64,000 nucleotides of DNA from Erythrocercus mccallii. Taxonomy: Eukaryota > Chordata > Aves > Passeriformes > Dicruridae. A program made the position numbers and the translations under genes. Positions within the stretch are counted from its first letter, which is position 1; each line of letters begins with the position of its first letter. Below are positions 37,178 to 51,545 of the stretch, piece by piece. The stretch spans positions 62,001-126,000 of the forward strand of contig VZRG01000271.1 of assembly GCA_013397435.1 (NCBI GenBank). Reading direction: 5' to 3'. The notes under the pieces are model-generated. The model saw only the letters and a list, made by a program, of their open reading frames with translations, made no database searches and was not told the DNA's origin.

Positions 37178-39020
37178 CTTGTGCTGACACAAATGGAAAA
37201 TTGTGGAGAACTCCTTATTAAACATTTTGTAGCATATCTCTGATTCATTGCATTAGTCAAAGAGCTTGCCAGTCCCATTTAAAGGAAAATTAAATGATAA
37301 ATGTGGCAGAGAAAGTTCATGTGTGTCCAGACCATTTTGATAAATTTTTAAAACTCCCTCCTCCCCTGAGAAACCCTGGGTTCATACTGTAGATGTTGCC
37401 AATTTTTTTGTTGAATAATGGTTGTGGTATCTGCATAATAATTCCTTGATATATAAGCTTCGAGAAGCTTCTCCAACATTACGCTATAAATGGTCTGATT
37501 TCTACCCGGTGTTTTTAAATAGGTAGAAAAATACTATTCCTGAACTTGTATAATTTGTGGGCGTTCAACACATGGTCCTCAAATCTCCAAGCTGTGACTT
37601 GCCAGAGCAGTTCTGTTAAAAACATACACATTTGACTCTGAGTTGAAAGTTGCTTGCTTGAGCTATGCTTGCCATTTGTAAATGAAGACATTGAGTCAGT
37701 TTGGGGGTGGGCAAAAGGAGACATCCTGCATATCTTCATTGTGTGCCTCTTCTGAGACCCCAAGAGTGCTCTGCGTTGGTGTTGCTGCCTCTTGGTTTCA
37801 GTTGCTGTCTGCTGCCTTAAAAGGAAGGCATTTGTTCAGTGAAATGGTACATGAGGTCCTGTCTTAGGGATGGGCCAAGTTGTAATTATATATATTTATA
37901 AATAATAAAGACACAAATTTTGTTGCTGAGGAGAAAAGTAAGGAATTCAGTGTGAAGGGCTGATATTAATGCAGGACTCTCACTTTAGAAGAGTCAGGAC
38001 TGTAGTATAAATTCAGATCTTGCTGCTCTGAAAATGTCCTCAGTGTTAAAACTGAAAAGCTTGACAGTGTTTTGGGGACTTCTGGCAAGGCTTTGAATTC
38101 CTAGCTTGGTTGCTGTATAGCATGACTCCTCAGCAAGTCACCGAGCTCTCCAGCAAACTGGTTTGAGCAACTCCTGCATCTTCACTCACTCAAAAGAGAA
38201 CTTAATGTACCAAATGCCAGTGAAAATAAATGTAAATATACATTTCAATTTTTAAAAGTTTTCGGATCATCTTCAAATTTACTTTCAGACGAGCTTTGCT
38301 AAAATACCATGCAATGTTCCACCTTGAAAAAACCCAGAAAACAACTCCAAACTATGTCCTCCCATTCTATATATTGCCCCATGAGATCAGAAGTCTGTTT
38401 CTTTCTTGGTCTCTTAATTACTCAATTATTACTGCAGATTACAAACTTACAAGTCAGATTTCATTCTGATTATCGTGTTTTCAGATTTCCATCAGGTAGA
38501 AGTCTTTGGCTTGTTGCTTTGCTGTGCTTAATACTTCAGCATCTCTGCTCTGATCACATTGTGATTGTTAGATCCTAGCTGTTACCCAGATTGAGTGTTT
38601 GTTATCATATTTGGCACATCTACTTGGAAAAAGCCCAAAACAGAATGAATACACGCTCTTTAACCAATAAGGAATTCACATCTAGGAAACCATTTCTCTT
38701 CCTCAGTGTTTTTGCACAGTTTATTTCAATTAACATCTGCAAATAAATGTCCCATTCCAACCCTGATCAAAGTCCTTTCCTGTCTCTTCTTGGTAAGGTT
38801 TTCCTAATTGGAACTCTAAGATTCTGAAAGTCATCCAGTTCTCCTTCCGTGCCTTTGCTTTTTATGTGGATTTAGATGTCAGCTAAGATAGTTTAATGAA
38901 CTCTCTTTGAAGACTCAAAATCATTGCTGCCACTAATATCACCTTCAACTTATTTTCTTGTGTTATGCAAAATGTCAAACTGTAACATTGTTATTCCCTA
39001 CCTGTTTTCTTACCCCAATC

Positions 39021-39021
<1 letters not shown>

Positions 39022-39066
<45 letters not shown>
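39022..39066. repeat. (TTA)15 microsatellite
   Basis: Fifteen perfect TTA units. An ORF with a poly-Tyr run at 38924-39127 is an artefact of this repeat. Confidence 0.97.
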
Positions 39067-39067
<1 letters not shown>

Positions 39068-40040
39068 TTCATCAATGTTGTAACCAAATTTTTCAGGACT
39101 ATAATTTTGAAAACGTGCTTTCTATGATTTTATATTCTAAATAAAATTGACACATTTGTGTCTGTGGACTCTTATTTTTTTTTCCCTAAATGTTCCCAGG
39201 GTATTGTTTGTTTCAAGATAATTGAATTTTAGAATTCAGCCTACCCTGGAAATTTAGTCTAATTCTTTAAAACCAAAAAGGTTTAAAATTTCCTGGCTGC
39301 TTTTTTTCATACAGGAAGGAAGCCTGAAACCACGATGTTTCAAAATGTCAGCTTTGATAATTTTTCTGATGTCTAAAGAAATAGAAGATGCTATAAAGTG
39401 TAGTAACTGAATTAGTGCAGGGTTAAACGATATTATTTACTTTATACAAATGTGGCAAATAGTTTAGCTGATATTAATCCAAAAGCATTCCTTGATTTGT
39501 TTACTACTGGTTTTTAAAAAAATCTCCTAGTATTTACTCATTTAGAAACAGTATTTGGAATGATTTGCCAAGTGTAGATCATGGCAATGTTTTTGTCTTA
39601 GCAACTGCCATTCCTTATCTGGTGCTTGTACTATAACATTATCTGGGGGCTGAAGATGACACTGAAGCCAAATGGTGCTGTAGGCTGGATCAGTAACTTT
39701 TGCCAAGAGGCTTTTCTGGCCTAGTGGATTTTCAGGCAGGAATGCTCAGGCAGAGGAATGCTGGCTTGCACAGCACTTGTGGCTCTGCACGTGGAATAGA
39801 TGTCAGCCTCGGGTCTGCTGATGGGGCTGCAGAGTCAGGCACAGACTGCAGAATGAGTTAATAATGGTCATGTAGGTGTAGCTGCAGTTGGCCATACAGC
39901 TTTTGTTTCCTTAGTGCCGTTTAGAAGCTAGGTTTCTTGGGTACTTTTGGAAGCTGCAGCTCCATGGATTTGGAATGGTGTGTTGAGATAAGGAGACAGG
40001 AATTACGTGGTGGAGTAGGCAAGGGGATAACCTGAAAGAA

Positions 40041-40098
40041 CCAGGTTTGAGGGTCATTTGAAATACAGTAGTTAGGAATGAAAGAACATTCCCTGTAG
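40041..40098 (+). repeat. 58-bp dispersed direct repeat, copy A
   Basis: It shares ccaggttt, then gggtcatttgaaata, then ttaggaatgaaagaacattc, then cctgtag with 41795-41853. Differences are limited to a few bases around its centre and one indel. The family is not recognised. It may be the conserved part of a degraded repeat. Confidence 0.8.
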
Positions 40099-41794
40099 CC
40101 TAGCTTTCACTCTCCTGCCATGCAATCTGAATGAGCTAACTCAGTTGGAGACTGAGATTTTCAAAGGCTGTTGTCCCTCCATACAGTCACTTAGGGCCCT
40201 GTTTGCTTGCTGGTAGCAGTGGCTGCATTCTGCTCTTGCTAACATTAAAAACCCTCATAGGAGGACCTGAAGTTTCTGCCAGCATTATTTAAAATGCCAT
40301 CATATCAGCTGTCTTGCTTTTGGAAGAATGGTTTTCACTGATTTGGTGCTTAAAAACCCCTCCCCAGTGTAGCCCTGTGGTGACCGTCCTGCTGGAGCTT
40401 GGCCCCTTGCCTGTGGCTGTCGCTGTGGTGGCTGGAGCTGAGCTGGGCTCTGCTGCCACGTAAAGGCTGCAGTGCAGTACAGCAGCAGCTGCTGGGGCCC
40501 TGCCAGGTGACAGAGCCCATGGGCAGGTCCTTGGCATCAGAAATTGTTTTCTTGGTCACCACGAATCTCCCCCAGTTCTTTGTTTCCCAGCCGGTCATGG
40601 TCTGTGGGGTTCAGAGAGCAACTCTCCCTCACAGACCTTCAGCACCCTTCTGGAGAACAAGTGTGTTATCCTCCCTCAGCTAGGTGATCAACAGACAAGG
40701 AACTGAAACGTCAGGTCCTTTCCAACTTTGTTTGTCCAAAAGGACACCCTGTGGCCAAAGCAAGAAGCTTGAGTTCTCCATCCCAATGCTGAAAACCAGA
40801 GCACCATCTCATGTGCCAGGATCTGTCTTTTACTGTTTCCACACTTGTCAGTAATAAAAACTCCACCTAAAACCACCAGAATGGATAACACAAAAAATGT
40901 GCTCCATTAAAATTTTATAAAAGAGCAACGTTAATTGCTAGGGAATGTGGTGTAATATATTCAAAGGCACATGGATGTGTTAGGAAGGAGTGTCTCTATG
41001 ATTTCTACTGCACCAGAATTCTCCTCTGATGAGATAAGGATGGGACAAATGGGTTGGGCCAAGGTTTTTAAGTCTCTTGTTTCTCATGAACTTTGTAATA
41101 GGCCTTGAAGATGACCAGAGCACTGCTTGGAGCAGTGTAATCCCTAAGAAAAGTGAGACCCATGAGTCTAAAAAGTGAGTTTTCCAGATGTTCAGAATGA
41201 TGTGGGAAGTAGCAGCATAAGTGAAATTGTGCTGCTTCTGTGTCTGGGGGTTCATGGTGTCCTAGAAGTAGATCAGCAAATGAGAGCACATGCACTGCGT
41301 GGACTCAGTGAACAGGTTTTAAAAGGCACAGCAGCAGTGAGCACAGAACTGGGAGCTGAGAAATGGAGTGTTTTGAGAAATGCCATTTGTGGAATCCACA
41401 TCTCTTGGCTGGTAGCATGGAGAAAGGGTACGGCCTGTAGGGTGGTTATACCTGCACTCCCAGCTGGGACAGTACCTCCCTTCTGACACTCTTCTGGTGA
41501 TATTTTTTCCCCCATAATTTAGGTGGTGGAGGTAAGAAAGAAAAAACTGGTCTGGTACACTAATCTTGGAGAGCTGCCCCAAAGATCCCACCACTGCATC
41601 CTTTTCCAAGTGCACTCAGCACTTATTTTAAAAGACATCTTAATATAGGAGATACTTGGAGGTACTGCCAAAACTATGCCTCTCGCAGCTCAAACTCCTG
41701 AGCCACTTTTCCCACACTGGTATTCAAAGGGGAGAAGACAGAACAATTTATACTGAGCATGAAATTGTTAAACTTCAGAAAAAATTATCCCAGG

Positions 41795-41853
41795 CCAGGT
41801 TTAAGGGTCATTTGAAATATTAGTACTTAGGAATGAAAGAACATTCCCTGTAG
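41795..41853 (+). repeat. 59-bp dispersed direct repeat, copy B
   Basis: Partner of 40041-40098, about 1.75 kb downstream and in the same orientation. Similarity stops sharply at both edges. Confidence 0.8.
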
Positions 41854-44800
41854 ACTCAAGTCCTAGAGATGCTAGTACCAGACCTTTGGTAGCTCAGCTG
41901 CTCTGCTCTAGAAGCTTCAGTACTTGCCTCACCATGTATTTGTTCTTATTTACCATGAGGTAGCTGTGTGCATGAACCTAACAAAGGCTGGTGACATTTT
42001 ATGTCTTTGCAGCATACCTCATGGTGATTTGAAAATATACAGGTAACTTGTATTTTGTGGTTTTGAAAGGACATTCAAGATCTTGCTCTGCAATCCTGCC
42101 AGAACTGACAAAAAATAATTATACTATGACACTATGAGAGTTGTGTGTGCTAAAGGATGGAATGGGAAGATGTGAGGAATCATTTTTACTGAACCCTCAT
42201 TATTTAGCATTCCTCCAAAGAATAAGAAATATGTTGATTGTGCTATGTATTAGAATGGAACTGCATATAAATGTTCATGGGACTGATCATAAAACAAATA
42301 ATATTTTAACCCCAAATGTGAGTGAGGGTTACTTGTAGAAGTTTATTTTAAATCATTAACCTGGCTGTAAACAGACTTATTCAGAAATTAATTAATCTAT
42401 CCGATTTAGCTTGCTTACAAATTTCAAGCTACAATTCAATCAGGACAAAAAAGAAGTTGAAGAAAAATGCTGGCAAATATGTAATTTATATGACCACATC
42501 CTTGCTTTTGACCCAGCAGAAAAAGTTTGTGAGGATAAGGATAGAACTCTTGAGAAAAATTATTTGAGGAACTATGGAGAGAAACAAATATAAAGTTAGT
42601 TTAGTTCAGATTGCACAGTAAGGAGGCCTGAGATGAGATCACTGTGTGAAGCTGACTTCCAGATTGCATTACAAATGGGATAACAAATAAATGGAGGGAT
42701 GGAAATTATTAGTGGGGAACCTGCATGTTGGGGTTTTATTTCACTTATGAGTAGAGTTAATGCAATTTTAAAACTCAGAGTTTTGAGAAAAACATTTTAA
42801 AACTATTATAATACCTGAAGAATCCAAATTAAAGCAAGAACTATGCCTTCCAGCAAAACCAGCAGTGGAGTCAGGGAGAGCTCAGTCTGTTGTTTTGGTG
42901 TCCTCTGTTTCCAGCATATGAGCTGTGTTTCACAGCCTGCCCATACAGCTTTCCCAGCCACATGTTCAGCTTCTCTCCTCCTTCTACCCAGAATTATGGA
43001 TTACTGCTGTGGCAGCCAAAGTGGGAGTTGACAGCCACGCTTCTCTTCCTTAGAGTTTAGCTTTCTGACCACATGAGAACATGCCAAGCATCTGGTTTGT
43101 GCATGTGAGCAGCAGGTGGGGATGGAAGATGCTCAGGAGGTGCTCAGCATTGGCTGAAGGATGGCACGACCCTTTGTGGAGTGCAAGGAGCAGCTTCCTG
43201 CACCAGTGGGGCTTCTTGGCTGCAGCATCCTTGAAAAGGCAAGTCTTTTCCAGTGGCACATTCATGGGAGTGCCCATCTTTTCTAAACCACTGACTTTTA
43301 ACTACCAAAAATGGTACAGATCAACAAAATTCAGCCTCAAATTCAGGAAAAGACAGAAGTGTCCCTTGCATATCCATGTATCCCCAGTTCCCAGTAAAGC
43401 CAGAGGCCTAGTGTGTATAGCTTAAATATCCCAAAGGCTGAAACTTGCACACACAAGTTGTTTTTTGAAAGGTAAGCAACAGTTTATTTCTGTTAGTAAC
43501 CCCCACAGCCCTCCTGTAAATGAGAGTTATCTTAGAGCAGCTGTTCTTGCATTCAATCATGTGTTGACTGTTGTGAATGCCATATTTCAGAATTAATAGC
43601 ACACCTGCTTCCAGATGGAGAGAAATTAGGTGTCACACTGTTTGGTCCACGTGCTTTCCTATCTTAATGCCCAGTGAGATTGTGAAAGTATTCTGAGACT
43701 GCTTCATTATAGCATCACCCCCCAGGAAAGATTTGTTATTATATGGACTCACTTTCACATTCCCAGGGGTGAGATGATTTCCAAGGGACTGATCTGTGTT
43801 GGATGAACACAGCAATTTTTATGAAATCACTTTCCCTGTATCTGCCTGAAAATAACTCAGTGCTGTCAGGCCAGGACAACCAAAAGACAAAACCCAACTC
43901 TAATCTGTTCTGATGGTACCACATTTATCATGTTTCACTCTATTTAGTATGTCCTGATTGCATTTCCAATAAATGTAGCCACCAAGTTATCTCTATTCAG
44001 ATTATTTACAAACTGCTTGTTAGGAATTCTCAGTGTATCCTTTGTTTCCATGGTAGCTCTAACAAAGGTCTGATTAAACTCAGAAGCAACTTTCATGCTT
44101 TCAACTACTGGTTTCCTGTAAGAAAGCAATTACCAACCTTCTCTCTGTATTATTACTTAGCATTCAATTGCTATACTTATCATTGTCTTATCCAGAATTT
44201 TCAGCCAAAAGTCACCTTGATAATGCTATTTTTCTATAGTATCAGCTGTTTCCCTGTAGTAACTAGAAATTGTTTTGATTATTCTATTGCATTATGTGTT
44301 GATGCAGCAGAAAATGCTCTTGCTTCCATTGCCTCCTCTGTCTGTTCTTCCAGCTGTTTTCCTTGAAGCCATCCCAGATGCTTGCTTCCCTGTGACAGAG
44401 ATTTTTTTGTGGTTTTACTTATTTGTTAAATGTCTGACTTCGGGGCTGATCCTCTACTGCAATATAAACGAGACATAACTATGTATTATATGTACCTAAA
44501 TAACCTCTAATTAAAAATCCTTTGGCATTCTCAACTCATTAGAGCAGACCATCAGCCTTCTTAATCTTAATAATCTGCCATTCTCTGAGTGAGTTAGTTG
44601 TGTTTGAGGGCTATCCTGTAATAAGCAAGGAGTCTGAACATTCTCAGTCCTTAGCTGTCTTACTCGCAGTTGTGTCATCCATCATGTTACCAGGAATTGG
44701 CTACTAATGCAAAGGAATAAAGATTGTTTCCAATGGTTAGCCCAAAACAAGAAAAAAATGGATGACAAAAAGAGCTCAGAGGAGAGGAATGAGAAGAATT

Positions 44801-47800
44801 ACATGAGCCAAAAGGAAGAATCAGAAGAGATGGATGAATTCAGATCACAACTAGGTTTGTCTCCAGGCAGTTTTATTCTTTCGGGGTACATTTCCTGAAA
44901 GAAGGGATGGAAGTAGTACCATTACCTCACAACAGGCAAACCAGACTGCAGAAGATGGTAGGGACTCTGTTAGGTAATTCTGCATCTATACAGAAACAAT
45001 TAGGCAGCAGCTTGTTTTTTCATGTTCGTGTTTCTTAAACAGCTGGTGATTGCATATGAAGGCTTTATAATTCCTAGGAAACTGAAAACATGAGCAAAAC
45101 CAGAATATGGAATATATTTTATCAGAAACAGAGGCAGAAATAGATTCTAAAATCTTGGTTCTAGCAAGGCACAACTCCTGTCTACAGCCAGTCTAATTTT
45201 TTATCTTAAAAAGAGACAGGGCTGCGTGGTAAATGAGATGCAGGAGAACTACTTGACACACAACTGCAAGACCTGATTTAAGTACAAAAGAAGATAATGT
45301 TTTTCTTTTGTGTGCTGAGGCATTTTATGCAAGGGCTGTAAGGAACAGTTTTATAATGTGGAATTTTTAATGTAGCTGTTGCTTGCCGTGGGAGGAGCAC
45401 CCTGTTCTGTGATCCATGCAGAACTCATACCCAGATCCCTGACCTCTGAGGAGGTACTGCTTTGCTTACAGCATTTTGAGTGTTTGACATGCCTATGGAG
45501 CAAATGCAGCTAATATTAAATAAAAGAAGCTGCTGAGGCAAGTTAAACTAATGTAGGGAAAGAAAAATCCTAATAAGCTCTCCACCTTGAGGAAGAATGC
45601 AACTAAAATTTGTTGAAGAGGTTTTTTGTTCTTTTAAAAAAGATTTGAAGAAAAAGGGGCCAGGTTCGTTCTGCTAAAAGCTGCAAAGGTCTTCAGGAGG
45701 ACTAGGAATTTGCAGCATATTTCAAATGTCTCAGTTGCAATTCAGAGCTTTAAAGGACACTCTCTCTGACCCAAGTAAGGAAAGGGGCATCCATGTTGAT
45801 GGGGTGTAAGGGGTAGGGTGAGTCAGGATTATGCTCCACACCAAATGAGCATGCACTCTTTGGAAGAGTGCTCTTCCAGCAGCTGTAGAGAAACACGAGG
45901 TGCTGCAGCAGGGCTCCATATGTGGAACAGGAAATGGCTGGCCTTGTTCATCACACAATTGTTTTTTGCTTCACAAAAAGAAGACTGATTTGCTTGTGGA
46001 GGCAGCTGAGCCAAGAGGGATCATACATACTGTCTTCCCCAAAGGAAATGACTAGGAGAGAGCAGCTTGGCATAGAGGGAAGTCTCCACTTGTTCTAAAT
46101 ATGCATATATTTGTGCAAGGAGGAGAGAAAGTATGTTCCCCAAAAAGGTCTTCATGAAAAGTTCCAAAGAGACTTACATTATCCCAGAGCCAATAAAACC
46201 ATCCAACTCAACTTGTGACTAAATAAAAATTTGTAGTGTTCCCCCCTAAAAAGATTACAGGTCTTTGACAGCATATGGAATAAATGGTTAAAGAGCACTC
46301 TGAACAAGGAGTCAAAAGTATCAGCAGTCTGAAATTAAGTGTTTATTTCTGTATTTCTGGGCATTACTATTTGACCTTTGACCACTGCCCAGCTATCAGC
46401 AGTTAATACAGCTATCTCCCTAACAGCTTCTGTCACTCAGTCACCCCATTTGAGAAAGGTATCCGTATCAAGCTGTTTCTGTGCAGTAATGTCTGTTTTA
46501 GTGGGGTTGGCTTTTTTTCCTAAACCATTCCCGTTAAGCCAAGAGCACACCATTGTGCCAAGTTACGAGGTAAACCAGATGAAAAGAGTGACTGTGCTAA
46601 GCAGAGCACCTCCCATGAAAGTTTGACAATTCATCCTGTTGATGGCATGAGGAATTTGCAACAGTTGAGAGTTTCTGGTTATGGAGCTCATTGGCCAAAG
46701 CCATAGGTCATCACTCTGGAAGTCTGACCTTTCAGACCCTCATTCTCTGTGCTAGTTTTAATTTCTCTGCCCTTTGTTTTGAGACCTCATCTCTTGAATA
46801 ATAATAGATCATTAGCTCTTCGAAAGGAAACTTTCTCTCTACCACCTGCTTGTTTTTGCAGTTCCACTTCCTTTCTGTTTCACTTACTGGCTTTATACCC
46901 AGAAGTATGCTTGCCCTTTCTATCCTGTCACAGAAAGTAAAGGAAGAGAATAAACAAGTAGAAACGCTTGAATCCAACAGGGAAAAGACTGGGGACAGAG
47001 CTGTTGTGTCTGCAGTTTGCAGCCCATAAGAAATATGTCAGGTTGAATGCTGAACACCAGGCTGATTGGTGTTAAGCAATGCGCACAAGTTACAAAGTGA
47101 AGCTTTCCCAAGCTTGTTGCTTTGCTCTTTCCCATTTATTAATTCTTTGAGTACAAACACACAAATTGGATTCAATGTGTGGTTGGCCAAGATAAAACAG
47201 TGGAGGACAATAGCAGATAAGTCACTGTGCCTTAGTTCCTGCTACTAGATGTAATGATATTTTACTCTGTTTTTCTGCTCTAGATTTTCTGTTTAGATAT
47301 TCTTATGGAAGAGCCAGGTGGGAAGAATAAAATGATTTTTTTACCTACAGGAGAGCTTTGAAGGGTCAGGATCTGGAGTCATTTTATCAGCTGTAACAGT
47401 GTAGTTACAAAGTCACATGAAAGAACATTTTGCCTAAAAGCATTATTTTTCCACTTAGACACAAGACTTTCTCAGAACGCTGGAGTGAAATTACATCAAG
47501 GTATATTTCTATTTGAAACTGTATCAGAAGTTTATAGTAGATGAGAAATTACAGCAAGCGGCGCTCTAAGGAAAGACAGAAAAAGTGTTCTTTTCATGAT
47601 TTTTTTTTTTTTTAATGCAGGCATTTCTGTGTGTTGTTTCTGGACCAAATTTCATACTTGATCGTTTTTTTTTCAGGAAAAATTAACACAGAGAAATCTG
47701 TGTTTAATAGCAACATTCAATCATGGTATGATGAATTCAGTTAGTCTGAGTATGCCAGGGTAGATTGAGAAGAAATTCAGACACTTTTGTCAGACCTGCA

Positions 47801-50800
47801 AGACAGGGGCATCACCCTACCAGACATGGTTTGAAATTCTAATGTGATGTTCTTGCTGATGCTGTGTGTGATGTATGGAGAATACAAACTGCTTTGTGAT
47901 GATGGAATTTGGGGGGATAGCAGTTTCCTGTCCCAAAGGAACTTGGGACTTTTGCACTTTGTCCCAATATGCATCAAAAATGTGGTTTCCTTTCTTTAGC
48001 GAACAAGGAACGTCCAGTTCCTATTGTATAAACTCCTGTTGCAAGTCGCCTTGTATTTTTTCAGCAGCTATTAGAGTATTAGAGCTTTGAGTAAGCAGTA
48101 AATTACATACATTATGATGGACACCACAGCCCATCTTTGACTGAGGTAAAGGAAAAGAATTACCACACTCCTGTTCAAATTCATGAGAAACAGATTACCA
48201 GGGATACTGGTGATGGTTGTATGTTTCAACTTGGATTTAAATCCATGCTTCACAAAAGTACAATAAGAGATTATCAGTTGCATTTTGGTTAATATTCCTT
48301 GTGCTACATAAACAAAGTTGGTTTGTAGACCAGAAAAACAAAGCTAAAACCTAGAGAAAAGCAAAGTATGTGTATGCAAAGTGCATATCTGAACTCGTAT
48401 TTGCAGGGAACAAACCTCCTTACAGTTTCTGTAGTACAGGGTAGATATTGTAACACATGAGTTGCTCTCAAGTGCAGTTCTAAAGTATCAGTCTGGCTTT
48501 CCCACATCTCTGATTTCTCAATACTTTGGCTCTTGGTCTTGAGGCATGAAAGGCTTGAAGGCTGTTCATTTGCATAACCAAGTCCCACTCTGTACAAGAC
48601 TGTCCAGTTAAGAGCATCTTCAGAACCCACCAATAGGCTTTCATTCAAAAGGAAGACCATACAATCTATTTATGTTATTCATTCTCTACATAATCCTTAG
48701 CCATTCTTTATATGCCTAGAGGAACTTTGTTTAGCCAAGAGTTTTATTCCTGAGAGAGAACAATGTGAAAAGATTTTTCACCGAAGCTTGACTGTTTATG
48801 CTGCATTTTATTCCTCTCACCCTAAAACCCTGTAAACTCTAGTTGATACTCCCTGGACCATCTCTGGATTATCTGTCCTTAGCGTTTTCTAGACGTGTGT
48901 CCCAGGGTTTTTTGGTAGCCTCCATAGTCTGAGTAATGCCTTCTAAATATCCGAGCTTGCAGGCTAGGCTGGGAGCAGGGGTGCATGTTCCTTCTTCCCA
49001 GTCAGTTTCCCTCCTGTTTATTCAGAGTTTCTTGTCTTTGACAGTTTTGATTTCCTCTGAGGTTTTGGGTTTGTTTATTTTTTTAGCAATCTATAGTGTG
49101 GTTTATTCCATGGTAGTCCATTACAAATAAATATCAAATAAACATATCAAGAATGTGCCTTATTAGGAAAACAACAATTCCTGGACTCCTGTGGACTCAT
49201 TTGAAAATTGAAACCCTGCAGAGTGTTTTTAATTAAGCTGATGAGTCTACCTTCTTATATCAGAACAACATCAGAGAAGAAATCAAAGAATTCACAAATT
49301 CTGATTCAGTGTCCTGCTGTCACTAAGCATTTTAATAATTTTCTGTCAGCTGTCCTCCTTTAAAAAATATTGGCAGAATTTCTTCTCCCTCCTGACACAG
49401 TTAAAAAACAATCTTATGTACAATAATAGACAAATAGTCCCTCCTGTGTTGATCAGCAAAATTTATTTTATTCAAAAAAATTGATTTTTTTTCCAAAAAT
49501 TGCTGCAGAGTGTTGGTTTTTTGAGCTTTCTTAAAGGGAAAGGGGGGGTTTTTTGTTTTTTTTGGTTTTTTTTTACTATTTGATATCTAGTTGCTATCTT
49601 TTGAAGGAAAACCAAGAATTTTCCCTCTTTAACAGATAAGAAACTATTAGGGAGCGTGTTCAGTCCTGTGTACCTTACTGACATTGGTGTGAAGTGAACA
49701 GGTAGGAATTTATCTTGGGGTCATGCTGTTAGGTAAGACATTATTTATTTTCATAGTCTGATACTTTTCATATAAATTTTCTGATACTTTTCACATAAAC
49801 TTTTCGTCAGTTTTTAATTTTAAGGAAGACCTTAAACTTTCTGCTTAAAAATAGTGACAGGAGAGAAATTATTCTCTGGGTTGATGATAACATTGATCTT
49901 CCTTCATTTTGGTCCATTAGCTGTATGGCTCTTTTTACTTTTGACAATGATTTTCCAGCTTTTGCTGTTTGCTTTTCTTTGCTGATATTCTCATCCTCTT
50001 CATGATTAAAAAAAAACCAAAACTCACAGAAGCAGCTGGTTATGCTCTTTTTCTTAGTCTTTCCTGTTGTATTTCTACTGAGGGCAGCTTAAACCCTGGC
50101 AGAAGACAGGAAACACCATTATTGGAAATGAGACACTGCATCTTATCAGCAGCTTATCACCTAATGCTTCTAGTCACCCTTCCAGGTTGTTACTCACAAA
50201 TTACTTAGATATTACTTAGATTCAACCAATGCTTCTTTAAATAAGGAGATAGAGATATCTGTATATCCTATCTATATATAGATACACGCACACTTTTCTG
50301 TTGCTTTTCTTGGGGCACATTGCCTGTTCAGAGCTGCCACCACATTTGTACAGGAGTAGGATAATGACAGTGTGCTGCCAGCCCAGCCTGTGAGGGTGAT
50401 CTTTCAGGAGATGCAGCAGAAGTGGGATCTCTCTGGATTAGACCTGATTCACTGTGCTCCTTATCCACAAATGGGAACAACTAAACTCTGCACGCAAATT
50501 GCTGTACTTCCTACAGCTGACCAATGGCAACTGGTTAAAAGGCAAGACATCAGATGGTCAATATATGTGGCAACTTCTTTACACACAAGGAACTCCTGTT
50601 GGCTGCCATGTCTTTTGCGTACATTCACCTCATGTGGGTGTTGTCCCAAATCCATGGAAATATGCAGGAAAACAGTGCAAGGTAGTAAACTAAAGGCAAA
50701 CTTATTTCAATATGTAGTTATGGTAGTAATTAAAAATGGTGCTTGAAACAAATCAAAATTATAAAAAGTCACTCACATCTTTTAGGCATGATAAATGGCC

Positions 50801-51545
50801 TTTTTCAAACTTTGGGAGGCAGGCAGTTATAACTACATGGGAAAGGTTGAGAAGCTGTTCACCTCTCCAGGGAGAAGAGATCTTTTGGGTACTGTAGAGT
50901 AGACTGGTTTGAGCTATGTGCAGCACCTGCCTGCAAAGCACCAGGTCTGTGCTTAGGGTGTTTTTATTCCTCATTCCACCTCAGGCCAGCCCTACATAGT
51001 ACTTCTTTTTCTGTGAATAATGCCAAATGAGAGTGGGAGGAGAAGGATTTGGGAATGAGGGACCTGTTGCCATTTCAGTTGTGGCATTTTAAATAACTTT
51101 TACCCTTCAAGCAAATGTTCTTGTTCACTTACTCTGTGTGACTCTTGTGTAAATTGGAAACCTTATCCACTTAAAAAATGGGCAATGTTAATACACCACA
51201 GTTTCACTGAAAACAGCAATGGTCACTGAAGTAGCAGCTCCTGGTTAAACAGAGGTTTGCTCTGGGGAAGTGATGTTCCAGCTCTTCAAATACTGCAGCA
51301 CTGTTCTGGGAATATCACACAGCTCAAAGGGCTTGTTTGTTAGTACAGCACTTTTCTCTGTAGCTGCTTTTTCTACAGTGAGGAGAACTGCAGTTCCTCC
51401 GAGCTCCCGTGATTCCTGGCCTCCCATCGTGGGATGCTCCTTGTCAGCCCAGCTGGCAAACGTGCATATCTGTGCCAGGTGTGCTGGCTGCACAAAGAAC
51501 AACTCCTTTCTGTCTAACTCTGGCTTCAAACCTCTTTGCTTCCAG

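Larger units (their letters stand above)
34266..51545 (+). other. DIP2C: DIP2C intron 3 (17,280 bp)
   Basis: Bounded by gtgagt at 34266 and an acceptor ending ttgcttccag at 51545. The first 3 kb is a mosaic of CR1 fragments and a twice-present 368-bp sequence. Further on are a 58-bp direct repeat pair and a (TTA)15 microsatellite. The segments 37178-39021, 39067-40040, 40099-41794 and 41854-51545 contain no feature I can name. 40289-40690 is more GC-rich than its surroundings but matches nothing I recognise. An ORF at 51270-51746 runs into the next exon in a frame other than the DIP2C frame. Confidence 0.85.

Noticed and set aside
38924..39127. ORF with a long poly-tyrosine run
   Set aside because: It is a translation of the (TTA)15 microsatellite and its surroundings.
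40289..40690. GC-rich stretch, considered as an exon or transposable element
   Set aside because: No domain in any frame and no repeat family recognised. It is ordinary compositional variation as far as I can see.
40713..40730. aggtcctttccaacttt, similar to a phrase in CR1 3' UTRs
   Set aside because: Only about 18 bp match, with no CR1 tail after it and no other CR1 blocks before it.
50372..50746. 124-codon + ORF upstream of exon 4
   Set aside because: No recognisable domain, no suitable splice context, and a competing ORF in another frame over the same bases. Probably chance.
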